NCBI GenBank assembly: GCA_002633025.1 | Contig: NMRB01000178.1 | Coordinates: 6,964 to 70,963, forward strand | Direction: 5' to 3' | Source: Notospermus geniculatus | Lineage: Eukaryota > Nemertea > Pilidiophora > Heteronemertea > Lineidae | DNA: 64,000 nt | Part shown: piece by piece, positions 11,201-21,850 of the stretch | How the letters are laid out: each line of letters starts with the position of its first letter | Numbering within the stretch: the stretch's first letter is position 1 | Made by a program: the position numbers and the translations under genes | The notes under the pieces: model-generated | Told to the model about the DNA's origin: nothing | The model's input: the letters and a program-made list of their open reading frames with translations, nothing else | Databases searched by the model: none

Positions 11201-12929
11201 CTAAAACTATTGTGTTGGGAACAACAAACAATAGATTAATAGATTAAACAATAGATTCGTTTTACTTCTCACTTTCAATTCAGAACTGAGTGGAGCCTAA
11301 GAATGCACCGATATATTTCAAGAGTGGATTAGATTGCGTGCATAGCCTACGCTCGTCCAACTTATGTGACAAGATTTTAATGGAAATGTATTGCACTGGG
11401 ACTCAAATTTTCATCCGACTTACACAATCCGAGTTATGCGATGATTTTTAATGGAATTATTGTTTGAAAAAATCGGGACCTACATGTATGGAGGTCATCC
11501 GAGTTGTGTGATTATCGAGTTATTCAACTCCGCCTTATGCGATGTTTACTGTATATTGCAGATATTCACGCATGTACACTTACAACAATGCCTGCATTTT
11601 TGACAGCATAGGGCATGGCTAATATACCAGTTCCGACATTTCCCTTCAGCAGATTCATCAGACTCTGAGTATTCCTGAAATAAAGCACACAATCATTCAG
11701 CATATGTGACCCACTCCTTGTCGCAAATGATCATCACTGGTCATCAGTTTACTCCATTATTATCACTGCTGTCCAGTACTATTGTCAACCTGCAGAGATG
11801 TACATTTCAGCTATTGTGTTGTAAGGCCGTTAACCCTTTCCTTGGTTGTGACAAGCGCCTACTTTTGCTAGAGTGGATCACGTACAGCATAAATAACCAG
11901 TCTCGATGTTCATCAAACTTGGGACCCACTCTCTCAAGAGCAAAAAATATACTAACGACTGTAAGTGTTCCTCTTCTTCTTCCTCGTCTTCTAATTCAGC
12001 AGTCTGCTGCGACTCCAGCACGCTGTCCATCACCTCACTTTCTTGAAGCTGATCATGGCTAGAAAATTCAGTTTGCATATGTAGCAGCAAAAATCGATAA
12101 GAGAGATCCTCCCTTATCTATTTTTGATAGCAGTAACATTTTCATGAAAGATGTCAGTCACAATGTGCTGCTTTTATACTGGGGCCTGTTTCATAAAGTG
12201 GCTTTAAGCTAAACATATCTTTAACCAAATAGAAAATGCATTGAAGTTTATGGTACCATTAGCTTAAAGTCACTTTATGAAACAGTCCCCTGATCTTTTT
12301 CCTCTCCAGAAAAAGTGGATTATTTTGGACAATCCTCAGAGACAGACAGAAATGTTTTGTCATCAGCAAGGTGAAAGGATACTCACCTTTGTCCAGGTGG
12401 TGTGTCCACCTGTACAGTTGGGTTATCAACATCAAGTGTTTTCTCATCGTCCTTCCTCTTCCGAGACCGGAACAGTCTAAAAATATGATAGCAGGAATAG
12501 CAGGATACTCTAGCATGAAGACTGACTGAAGCAAGGTTCATTGGCACACGGAATTGGTCCGGTTCAGGTCCGTAAAAAATCTATCAAATGGACTTCAGCG
12601 TTGTCGTATCCGGAAAACTAGGGGCAAACGGATTGGAAACGGATCGGATCCGTGTGCCAATGAACCTTGCTTAATTGGGAATGCACTAATGCTGAGATTT
12701 CGGCAAAATGACTGTGGGAATTTTAAATTGTGATATTTGGAAGGAGTATTTAATTAGCCCCTTCTTGACTAAGCTGAGGCGGCCATCCAAAATCTTACTG
12801 ACATTCCCATAAAATAAACATAGACAGCTTGAAAAGTCAAGGCACAACTTACTTCATAGTTTTAAGTCTAAACACAAGACCTTTCTTCTTTAAGGTCGGT
12901 GAATCAATAGACCGCATTTCATCAGCCAT
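8226..12929 (-). CDS. SLC36-type proton-coupled amino-acid transporter (11 exons)
   Basis: SLC36 (PAT) carriers move small neutral amino acids with protons across plasma or lysosomal membranes; they belong to the amino acid/auxin permease (AAAP) family. Exons in transcript order: 12853-12929, 12387-12476, 11957-12058, 11584-11674, 11024-11112, 10539-10631, 10205-10289, 9564-9842, 9218-9396, 8820-8992, 8226-8482. All phases match and the product is 504 aa. The hydrophilic N-terminus (residues 1-90) ends in a Glu run. The first membrane segment carries the family signature [20 protein letters not shown] (about 95-114). Other family landmarks are [26 protein letters not shown] and a C-terminal FPPIIEL. 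The donor of the third exon is GTTAGT, which is unusual but keeps frame. The paralogue cannot be fixed; A1/A4-like is a guess. Alternative first exons are listed separately. Confidence 0.9.
11300..11552. repeat. Truncated pogo-like remnant in SLC36 intron
   Basis: The right end reads GATGTTTACTG followed by TA, preceded by repeated AACTCCG/CGAGTTATGCGATG words and a TTTTAATGGAA pair, as in pogo-type subterminal regions. I could not find a matching left terminus, so the element looks truncated. Confidence 0.45.
12181..12290. repeat. Foldback repeat family A, copy 1
   Basis: Starts GGGGCCTGTTTCATAAAGTG and ends with its near inverse (CACTTTATGAAACAGTCCCC). The inner arm ACTTTAAGCTAATGGTACC is shared with the copy at 62479-62588. 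It lies in an SLC36 intron. Confidence 0.75.
12529..12672. repeat. Foldback repeat family B, copy 1
   Basis: Terminal inverted repeats AAGCAAGGTTCATTGGCACA...TGTGCCAATGAACCTTGCTT. The interior contains CGTTGTCGTATCCG and AACTAGGGGCAAACGGA. A second copy is at 23958-24101. Confidence 0.85.
12853..12929 (-). CDS. SLC36 proximal first coding exon
   Basis: Encodes [16 protein letters not shown] and nine further residues, ending in ATGAA|GTAAGT, phase 2. This is the first exon used in the main model. Because the distal exon pair also ends in phase 2, the two are interchangeable in front of the common second exon at 12387-12476. Confidence 0.7.
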
Positions 12930-13384
12930 TTTGGATTTCACTCACTCCCAATGATCAAATCAGGGCAATATGTGATTAATATCCAAGTAAAGACGAGCAA
13001 GAAAAGTTCAACAAGCAAGTCGAGGTCAGGGACTGAAAGTGGCCCCATATAGTGCACAGGATGAAACCAAGACCACAAAATGAGGAATTTGAAAAATTTG
13101 TACACTCCTTTTACGAACACACCAAGAACGTGCGGCAGATCTCCCCAGACAAGCACGAAGACCTGGCACATCCCTTCATTGATTTTTGTGCCCTAATTAC
13201 AAGTTTAAGCACAAACTGGGCCTATGGTTCCATAGCCAAATCAAGGGGTTATCAGTGAAGACACAGAAATGCCAGTAACCAGGCCAAGAGATCAAGATTA
13301 GGCATATGAGTGGGACACAGGTTGGTGAAATGTAGATCCTGCCATGGCTATCAATATTGAAACTTTAGCTTGATATGCCAAACA

Positions 13385-13505
13385 TAAGGGGCCGTATTCA
13401 TTTAAAAGGGTGACACATGTGACTTCACTAAATGCACTTCCACCATGCATTTGATGGAGTTGCACGCGTCTAAGTCTTACACCCTTTGTGAATTCGGCCC
13501 ATAGA
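13385..13505. repeat. Foldback repeat with GGGGCCGTATTC ends
   Basis: Left GGGGCCGTATTCATTTAAAA and right CACAAAGGGTG-type arms pair in inverted orientation (right end GTGAATTCGGCCC). It resembles other hairpin repeats here ending in GGGCC plus ATTCAT. A second small hairpin, GCCCAACCT...AGGTTGGGC, follows directly at about 13510-13562. Confidence 0.6.
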
Positions 13506-15038
13506 CTATTGCCCAACCTTAGACCTGAGAATTGTTCAAGTGCTGAGGTCTCAGGTTGGGCAGTTTTTAGCTGTATGTCACCAATTCATTCTGGGCTCTT
13601 AGAAGAGCTTTACATGTAGAAATGAGGCAGAACCTAGAGACCAGGAGGGATCACATGGTAACGAGTGGCACTATTAGACTGACAGATGCCGATGGCTTTC
13701 TACCCCAACCTACATGTGACAATCACAGTGCCATACCCTGAAAACAATTTGTTTGGCCTTGATAAGTAATAAGTATTAATAGTGACATCTTTAATGAATA
13801 TACTCCTTCTAAGGGTTAAAACAACACAACCTCTGCACAGAGTACCGGGTACATGTATGTTTTTTACTTACATGTATTCTAAAACAACAACACTACCAGT
13901 AATTAATTGATTCAACAATACCATATGTGATTACATGTACCTAAACCACACACTGATAAAATCCAGGTCATGTCTTGTGTCTCTTGACCAGATTATTACC
14001 TAAATTCAGTCGCATGATCAGGTCAACTCCGATCAAAAGTTCAATCGCTTTATTCTTTTCTGTCCTTAGCAAATATAAACCAACCCTCGTGGCCTAGTGT
14101 GCAGTCAAATGACCACAAAAAACTCTCACAAGCATCAAAATTACATGTTGGTGATCAATTCAATTAATACCTACCATAATTTTGACAATTTTTAAGTGGT
14201 CTGTGCAAAAAGGAAAGTCAAAGGAAAAAGCTTGGAAGGCACCAGAAACCAAGTATTCATCATAAAGCTATGGGTGAGTGCTTTCCAATGAATAAAAATA
14301 TCTGAAAGGGTTTTATAATATTTCAGGAGTTGGGAGGTTCATAGGTTTGATTAAAATTGTGACTGCCAGTAAAGGGGTTAATAAAAGTGCAAGAAATCAT
14401 GTAAAATGTCATGTACCATAGTTACAGTGATGAATGCAGTGATACCAGGAAGTTTAGTTAGGTTTGTTACTGTTTGGGGCAGTCCAACATATATATTCTG
14501 ACAAAATGAGGCGATACGTACATACAATGGTTCTGACATTATCTGATGGAGACATTTAGTCATGATGATCTTCTAGAACTAGAAGGATTACCACAAAAAG
14601 AAAATGTTGAAATTCAAGATTAAAAATGGCCTCTTTATTCTTACTTCTTTTTGCAAGGCTCAAAATAAGCGGTATCGCATCGCAATTGCGACACAATCAT
14701 GCAAGATGGCTTCCGCTGTTACATGGACAAAAAAGTTGCTACACAAAGTACCAAAATTGCTAATCAAGTGGAACCCTTGATTGGCAATTTTGCTATACAA
14801 GTAAAAAGATTATATTGAGTCTTGTTTTGCCTCAATCATCATCCTGGTATACAATCGGAAACCTTGAATATTGTGAACTATTACCTGGTGTCAGAGAACA
14901 GGATAGTTCTGACCAGGAATTGCTAAAATCTTAGATGTATCAAGTTTCACGGTACATGTACCTAAATGATAAAATATAAGGTACTCCTGCAATAGACCAG
15001 GTAGTAAAGGGTGAAATAAGAACTTATCAAATACAAAC

Positions 15039-15100
15039 CCTTCTTCCTGAGAATTTGCCTGGGTTTTCAGTTGTATGGGTGAAGACTTATCTGCCATCAT
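15039..15100 (-). CDS. Possible third alternative SLC36 first exon
   Basis: ATG at 15100 opens a hydrophilic 20-codon frame (MMADKSSPIQLKTQ...) ending in GG|GTTTGT. The phase (2) matches the common second exon and the composition resembles the other N-termini. The donor is weak, so this may be chance. Confidence 0.25.
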
Positions 15101-15679
15101 GAGCTGCTCACTACTTATGAATCCATCAAGTTCAAGTTTAATTTACTGGTTCTTTCTGCACAAAAAGATCTAAACTGCCATTTCACCACCACCAAACTAT
15201 GTTCCCAGTATACATGTGATGGCATACATGTACAGTACCAAAAATAGATCTATTTTTGAGAGTACTGCATTTCTTCTTATCAAATCCATCTAATTACAAC
15301 TATGGGGGCATCTAATCAAGATGTGTCGGCACTGATATTTTGTGCCTGAATTTTGAACAATATCAGTTCAACTTGACCCTCTTTGTCCCTGCATTAAGAG
15401 TGACAAAACCACAATCATACCCCTACTTCTCACAAAAAGGCAAAATTCTCCCCTCATACGAACAACACCACTCACACTGAATTCAGAAACTGATACCATG
15501 ATAAACTCTGCTATGAGTGACCTCAGAAGGAACAGACATGACATGAGCTAGCAGTATGGGTGTGGGTACCTAATAATTGATGGCTGTATGCTTTTCCACA
15601 GAAAATTTCCAGAAGGTGAACTGATGAAAATGATGAGCACCTACTCACTATACATTATATGGTAAATTAATGTACGTAC

Positions 15680-15960
15680 AGAGGCTCTCTTTCATCTGCC
15701 TCGCCTGTGGCATCATCATGTCTGAAATTGAAAGTACATGTATAAAACTACAAAATTAAGAGTGCTTTTTCATTAAGTCTGAAAAATCACCAATTTAGCA
15801 GTGTGGTAGCATGATGACACTGACACTAGTCACTTGCCTGAACATAGACCTTCATTGAAGAAATAACATGTCCTTACCCCTTTGCCTTCTGGACCAAACT
15901 TTTTTCTTTCTCAATACACTGTTGCACTAATGAACCCAGTGCAACAGTTTCTTCACTCAT
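15680..15960 (-). CDS. Distal alternative first exons of SLC36
   Basis: Two exons on the minus strand: 15878-15960 (ATG at 15960, MSEETVALGSLVQQCIEK..., donor GTAAGG, phase 2) and 15680-15721 (acceptor TTTCAG, HDDATGEADEREPL, donor GTACGT, phase 2). Joined to the common exon at 12387-12476 they read through in frame and give a predicted 520-aa product in place of 504. The segments are hydrophilic and acidic, as expected for the cytosolic N-terminus of this family. Use of these exons is inferred from splice sites and phase only. Confidence 0.55.
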
Positions 15961-16284
15961 AACTAAATCCAGTCACATATAAACCTGTGGACTTCCAATT
16001 TTGCCATCATCACATGCCTCGTTTTAAATCTGGATTAAATTTTCTACCAGCCATAAAACGATGTATGTAGTGCTTCAGTAATTATGATCAATCTTCTCTG
16101 AACACCTGGCATGCCCAGTAGATTCACATAGGCCTACTCAACAGGTGAACACACACATTGTGTCAGAAAAGCAGATGTCTGGAGCCTATGTCCTGATCCA
16201 CAGATGACACTCGGCATTCTCCAAGGCTAACAGTGTTTTAGTAACAGGGAGCAAAAGCAATAATTCACAAAGAAGCGAAATTAC

Positions 16285-16388
16285 CTTGGTCTCCATGCCA
16301 TCGCTATTCAATCGCATAGCCTTGCAGCTTCAGATCTATCTTATCAAATTCTATCCTGATGTATTTATCGTCTGATAACGCATTGTTA
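16285..16388 (-). other. Probable SLC36 5'UTR exon
   Basis: Bounded by a strong acceptor (TTTTTTTCTTTCAG) and a donor (CCAAG|GTAATT) on the minus strand. All three frames contain stops, so it is non-coding, and short upstream ATGs are present. Its position upstream of the distal coding exon suggests a leader exon from a promoter near 16.4-17.7 kb. Confidence 0.4.
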
Positions 16389-18362
16389 CTGAAAGAAAAA
16401 AGACAGAATTGTACTATCATCTGACAAGACAGCCACAACCTGTCACCTGGTCATGTCATCCTGGATGATTATGATCAGTAGTACGAGTTCACTAATGTCA
16501 ATATGTACCGTAAGATAGTTAATAGGCTTGCATTATAATTTTTAATTTATTGCTGTTGATATGTTAATTTAATTTAGTAGTGACAGAGCAACAACATTGT
16601 GCGATACTTATTTATTCTTCAGTTGTACAACATGTAAAGACGCGTGGTTGGATGGACAAAGAATCAAGGAATGAGATAAGAAGAATTCATCGACGAAGAC
16701 GAGGATATGATATGAATGACTGATAACGGCTAAAGTTTAGAATCCCCGATCGGAAGTGATGTTATTGTTACTCCATGCCATGCCATGGCACACAATGGAA
16801 ATCCTATTGATTGTACAATGCGGCTTATTCTGTCAATCGATGACCTTTTTTTGTCACTGATCGCATCGGGGATTCTAAACTCGTTCCCTGATAACAAATT
16901 ATGTCCATAGGCTATGCCACCTTGCGCAAAAAGCGAAAAGAGTTAATATGTAGGGCCTAGGCCTAGGGTAGGCCTACCTAGCAGTTTTTCTCAAGTGGTG
17001 CATTCAAAAGAACGGTACAATAACTCTAGCCTCTTTTTACCAGCAACGGCAATGCAATAATCACGTCATAGGCCCCCAGGCCTAGGCCTATTTGTCTTGT
17101 TTACGGCCCGAGTGACAGACTGGTGGTTGCGTCCGAAAATAGATATTACATGTACGCACTGTTACAGTAAAAAACCGCTCTTCCAATTATCGGACGCGTA
17201 ATCATTCGAAAATCTCAACGTAGGCCTATCTGTCAATATTGTATATATGAAGACATACTCGCAGCTTCCATATAACTTCAAAAGTACAACTTTACTTTTG
17301 ATCTGGTCATCACAGACGTTAGGGGGAGGTAATTTGCTTATTTACAACAGCTGAAAACACGGAAGCATAAACATCAGGTGCGTGACTGGTTCCCTGTCCT
17401 CGAGCCATGAGGACAGGTCTCGGCCGCCATAACGGAAGACGAAGTAGGCCTAGCCAGAATGCCTAGCGGAGAGACCCGGAGTTTACTTCGGGCGATTTCG
17501 GGAGGCCGTATAAGAATGTCTCTGATCCCTGTCTTAGGCTCTCTCTCTCCCCTGTGCAATGCGACCGACTCGGGCTAACTCGGGGATAAGGAATCAGTCT
17601 ATACAGGTGCTGCCTTTTGCGACATCTACTGACGGATTACGTACCTAAACGTCGAACGCGAAGGGACGCAGGACGCTGTCTTCGGGAGTGAATGGATGAA
17701 AACCTCAAAAGAGTGAGTACAATGAAGGCTTTTCTGCTAACAATATCATGAATTACCTTTGCATTATCTATAGAAACTGGTGAAACAGTGAATGTCGAAG
17801 TGCGAGAAGGTGGATAGGCCTAACCAGTCCGTATGTGGACTGAGGACCGTCGACGACGGCGACAAGACCGTCGACGACTCGTCTTCGGTTGGTATAGTAT
17901 ATAGGACATCAGATGCTCTCGCAGGCTCTTTTCGTGGTGTTAGGGCCTGCTACATAGTCACGAGGCAATGAAAATGGATGTCCAAGCCATTATATTTTAC
18001 TATGTCATGATGTGAGTAATCTATATTCAACCATTAAGTCTTCATTCGATCAAAGTAGCCTACATGCAAAAGAAATTTAATAATGTAGGCCTATCTTTGA
18101 TACATCGAGGTATATTCTTGTTGAACCATAAAAAGCAGTAGGCCTAGGCCTATTGGCAAATCCGATCACTGTCGTCCAATATTTCTGGGTGCGGTCATGT
18201 ATTTCAATGTATTCCTCTTCTTGTGAAGGCTCGGACTGGTGCACTATATCTGCGTCAGTCATCTATAATGACGGGGGTTTGTTTTTGACAATGTCAGTTT
18301 CGGCTGTCACATATTAGTACCTAGCCTATGATAAATTTAAGTTGTCAGTCCGTCTCCACACA
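16389..18362. other. Upstream region of SLC36, no gene seen
   Basis: Contains an inverted repeat at 16734-16881 (AGTTTAGAATCCCCGAT...ATCGGGGATTCTAAACT, 148 bp) and TAGGCCTA-rich sequence at 16950-17100. From 17160 to 17700 the base content is more GC-rich, and promoters may lie here. No supported coding exon. Confidence 0.5.
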
Positions 18363-18426
18363 TTGGGTGTGCACCCTTGGAGGAATTATACTGACAGTAT
18401 AATTCATCCAAGGGTGGACATCCCAA
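18363..18426. repeat. Long near-perfect hairpin 3' of the P450
   Basis: Two arms, TTGGGTGTGCACCCTTGG and CCAAGGGTGGACATCCCAA, continue inward as GGAATTATACTG / CAGTATAATTC around a 1-base centre. Only a few mismatches and one indel occur over about 31 bp per arm. It lies about 30 bases past the P450 stop and so is likely in its 3'UTR, or is a tiny foldback element. Confidence 0.7.
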
Positions 18427-18455
18427 CCTAAGACTTGCATGAACATTCAAGGGCC

Positions 18456-19952
18456 TCATGAAACCACGTTTGTTGGCTGGACAATAAGCCTATGCGGTTT
18501 TGGCCATACCGACATTCCAAAAATTCCCGTCGTATCGTACTGATCGCCTGGAACAGTCATGAATCTACACCTTTGAAACAGAACAACAAAGAATATGAAC
18601 GATACATAACGTGCAAAAGTCTCTCCTGGGCAGCTCCGTTTTCCGATGCCGAAGGCGATGACCTTGCCAACAAGGTCACGTTTCAGTTTAAGGTCATCAT
18701 CAAGGAAACGCTCCGGCCGAAATTCGCTTGGTTCATCCCAGAGGGCTTCGTCCATATTCGCGCTGTAGAGATTAGGAATCACCCAGGTATTTTCTGGGAT
18801 TTCATACTGCTGGATTTTGACTGGTTTCGTCGTGTAATGTGGCAACGACAATGGCAAGATCGTCGAAAGTCTGTTGATTTCTGTTAAAGTTGCCTCGGTG
18901 TACGGCATGTCCTGTAATTTTTCATACACCGGGATTCCATCGTAACCGAAGTTTTCCAGAATTTCATGGTGAAGAGATTCTTGGGCGGTTTGGTTGAGCG
19001 CAAGAAAAAGGAACCCCCAGCGTAGAAACGTCGGTAAGGTGTCGCTACCCGCGCCAATCATTTCTTCGATGCAGTTTATGATATCGCCATCGGTGACCTT
19101 GACCTCGGCCTTGAACTCTGGGGTCATCGAACGCGTTTTGGAAATCATCAAATCTGTGGCGTCACGGAGGTGGTTCTCATCATATGTATCCAAGTGATAG
19201 TCCTGCGCCTTGGCGTCTATCTTGTGCCACAATGATACGATATGGTGGAACAGTGCCAACTTGCCCTTCATGAAGAACCGCGTCCATGGCAGCAAATTCA
19301 CCAAGTTGTTTGCCCCCTGGAAATCTAAGTATTCCCTGAAATACTTCCTGTACGCCATAAAGTCCTCATTTTCATAGCTCTTGCCTTGCATGCCGTAACC
19401 AGTTTCGTAAATACAGCTCCCAACGTAGAGTGAAACTGCCGAGTAGATATCATGCGGCTGTCCGCACCGTTCGAGCAAATCCTGCGCCAAATTCCTGGCC
19501 TCTCCTAGTGCCGTTTGGTGCACATTACCAACCTCGCCCTTCAGGACTCTTCTCATACAATCCATAGTACTTTTCCGCATGGTCAGGTAACGGCGGTTGT
19601 AAGCACAGAATCCTAATCCAGGCCCACGGTCTTTGGTGTTGAATTGAAACGAGTAAAATGGCGGACGGCTGCTGGTACAGTCAGACTTCTCACCCAGAAT
19701 GTAGCGAAGATTGTCCAATCCGTTCACCACGACTGCAGTCCATTGCCCCATCTTCACCGAATAAATGTCACCGTATTTCTTCCTCAGTCCCATGAAGGTT
19801 ACTTGTGGATTCGGTCCAAGCCATGGAAGGTAACCCACTATGGGAAGGCCCCAAGGACCGCTAGGAAAGTGCTTTCTTCTGATAAGGCGCGGAATCACGT
19901 AGACCGCCAGACAGGCGATGGCCAAGCTGGTCAGGACGACTGTGACATCCAT
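18456..19952 (-). CDS. Cytochrome P450, clan 2 type, uninterrupted coding region
   Basis: Haem-thiolate monooxygenase, membrane-anchored on the ER, electrons from NADPH-P450 reductase; substrate unknown. The product is 498 aa, normal for microsomal P450s. An N-terminal hydrophobic anchor (about 5-20) is followed by a basic stretch and the hinge FPSGPWGLPIVG (29-40). Other landmarks: I-helix AGSDT (301-305), K-helix ExxR (358-361), FRPERF (411-416), haem-binding FGIGKRSCPGE with Cys441. The C-helix region reads RRYLTMRK, with Tyr where many P450s have Trp of WxxxR. The sequence looks closest to the CYP1/CYP2/CYP17 clan; the subfamily cannot be assigned. A good acceptor (TTATCCTTGCAG) lies 10 bases upstream of the ATG, suggesting an intron in the 5'UTR only. 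Confidence 0.93.
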   Translation of the reverse strand: MDVTVVLTSLAIACLAVYVIPRLIRRKHFPSGPWGLPIVGYLPWLGPNPQVTFMGLRKKYGDIYSVKMGQWTAVVVNGLDNLRYILGEKSDCTSSRPPFYSFQFNTKDRGPGLGFCAYNRRYLTMRKSTMDCMRRVLKGEVGNVHQTALGEARNLAQDLLERCGQPHDIYSAVSLYVGSCIYETGYGMQGKSYENEDFMAYRKYFREYLDFQGANNLVNLLPWTRFFMKGKLALFHHIVSLWHKIDAKAQDYHLDTYDENHLRDATDLMISKTRSMTPEFKAEVKVTDGDIINCIEEMIGAGSDTLPTFLRWGFLFLALNQTAQESLHHEILENFGYDGIPVYEKLQDMPYTEATLTEINRLSTILPLSLPHYTTKPVKIQQYEIPENTWVIPNLYSANMDEALWDEPSEFRPERFLDDDLKLKRDLVGKVIAFGIGKRSCPGETFARYVSFIFFVVLFQRCRFMTVPGDQYDTTGIFGMSVWPKPHRLIVQPTNVVS

Positions 19953-19962
19953 GTTCAGTGGG

Positions 19963-21165
19963 TCTGCAAGGATAAAGAAAAGAACAATGCTTATTCGACT
20001 GTCAAGTTGTCAAAATAACGACAACGATATGTAGTTTTGAAGCCGTCAACTGTCCTGACATTGTTCGGTGTACAGATGCTTACGACGGAAGGACGGGCGG
20101 ACACTTGAAACGCATTTTCACTACCAAGAAACAGATTCACACGTCGGGGTGTGCTGTCAGATGTTGAACTGTGTGATGCTGCCTCCTACACTAAGCGTAA
20201 AAAACTAACACGTGTCCTAAGACTCAAGTGTTGACGGGTTGACAGAAGAGTGCTGTCGCGTGCGTAATCATCGGACGTGACTCCTCTGTGTAATGATATA
20301 AGGCTGACCGTAATCCTGACCGTTCTCAGCAGCCAATCATTCTACTCGTTAGTGAGTGACAGGTACTGTGATCTGTCGCGATGATTTCGCACTGCTGGAA
20401 CGGAGGAATGTGGCCGCCCCGACATGTCGCCTATGCCTAGAGTGATTCAATACTTTTACAAAGTTTGATGGACGTTGATATCATACTTCATGTGTTCATC
20501 TTGTTGTCTTCGTACTGTCTACGGTCCCTGGAACAGTGCGGTGGGCCTATCGTTCAGAACATTAAACGATAGTTCAAACAAAAAGACGGCTTCTTTCGAT
20601 ATCATCCGAAACCTGACGTCACTGGCGCCATTTTGTGCGGCCGTCGAATTCTAAATATCTAAATTCTGAAGGCACCAAAGACGAGGTTCAGCGCGTGACA
20701 AGCATAAAACAATGACTAAAGCCTAGGTCACAAATGCACCGGGCCCCGTACGATTTTCCCCACCCAGCGGCTTGCTGCGGATTTTAGAGACTGAAACTCG
20801 GATCTAAGATGAATCATGCCGAAATCGCCTCAATAGATAGGCGGAAAGTAGGCTGGATCAAACTGGGCACCGTAGAAATTGGCCAAAATATCTGTTTTTA
20901 CTCGCCGTACGGGCCCCGGAGTGGATATGTGACTGGGGCTTTAGTCATAAGGTGACATTGCAAAATGATGATGATGATAGCCCACAGACATCCCTGTAAA
21001 TATATGGAAATTCCATTGAGAAAGGCATGCCGAAACAAAAAACCATCAGACTTACGATATTTAGTGACAGGATTCAACGTAATCAATCGGGCTCGAGTAG
21101 TATTCGATGTTCGCAGTAGGACTGTCTCCTCCGCACAACACGCTCCCACGGCGGTCTGAGGTAAA
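19963..21165. other. P450 upstream region
   Basis: No coding gene recognised. It probably contains the P450 promoter and leader exon on the minus strand, plus the foldback element at 20719-20941. Confidence 0.4.
20719..20941. repeat. TA-flanked foldback element
   Basis: Ends AAGCC...GGCTT are flanked by TA at 20717-20718 and 20942-20943. The arms share GTCACA and a GGGCCCCGTACG / CCGTACGGGCCCC block in inverted orientation. About 223 bp, non-coding, Tc1/mariner-type target site. Confidence 0.65.
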
Positions 21166-21681
21166 ATGGTACCTTTCGCCACCAAGTCCGAGAGCATTAT
21201 CAGTTCCGAAACGGAACTTGTTGAAATTTCCTATGGCAATCTGATGACTGATGAGTAAGGTGGATGTGAAGTATTACCGGAGCTTCTTGACACACTTAAA
21301 ACATATTCCCATCGACATTTTAAAAATGACGATCAAATGAGGGTCTTGGTTGGTCAGAATATCGAGCCCTGGTCCCCGGTACAAGTTGAGATCGTGACGT
21401 TTGATTACTCAGGACTGTTCGTACATGATAACTTGAGCCAGTTTGTATACAATGCACTTATCAGTGGTGGTTGGAAACCTGTTCTGATATAAGGAAATGT
21501 CCAGATTCTTCCAAAACAAATCTTAGGTTCAAATATTGATGAAATATCGGCGTATGTCAACATTTACATGTACCTCACCAATCCCACGGTTGTCCGTGAA
21601 GTAGTGCAAAAACAACAACGGATTCGCCGAGAACAAGTCGAGGAGACATACTATTCAGCAGTGTACTTCCACTATACATAA
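21166..21681 (+). pseudogene. Decayed unidentified protein-coding frame
   Basis: From ATG at 21166 to TAA at 21679-21681 one frame runs 172 codons, interrupted only by TAA at 21256-21258 and TAA at 21490-21492. Between the stops the composition is protein-like and the frame does not shift. The middle segment includes VQVEIVTFDYSGLFVHDNL and the last includes a basic, Gln-rich RIRREQVEE stretch before a Tyr-rich end. An in-frame TGA lies three codons upstream of the ATG, so this looks like the true start. I do not recognise the family. It could be a processed pseudogene, a decayed transposon or viral gene, or single-exon debris; introns removing the two stops are not visible. Confidence 0.55.
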
Positions 21682-21784
21682 AACGCCGGGGTTGATCCAA
21701 AAATAATAAACTACAATGTAATTACATGTAGCTAGAAATTTAATGAGAATAAACTAAAAAGAAATAAAAAAACTATAAACCCTC

Positions 21785-21850
21785 TAGTAGTTAAGGGGGA
21801 CTCGAATCTACCTCGATGCTTCTGCGCGAATTTCTAGCCACTTCGCCATG
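21785..21850 (-). repeat. tRNA-like (SINE head) sequence
   Basis: On the minus strand a box-A-like TGGCGAAGTGG is followed about 40 bases later by a box-B-like AGATTCGAGTCC. The acceptor stem does not pair convincingly, so a tRNA-derived SINE remnant is more likely than a functional tRNA. Confidence 0.35.

Noticed and set aside
17692-17712. ATG plus six codons followed by GTGAGT on the + strand (possible first exon)
   Set aside because: Only seven codons, with no downstream partner exon before the next gene; not supportable without transcripts.
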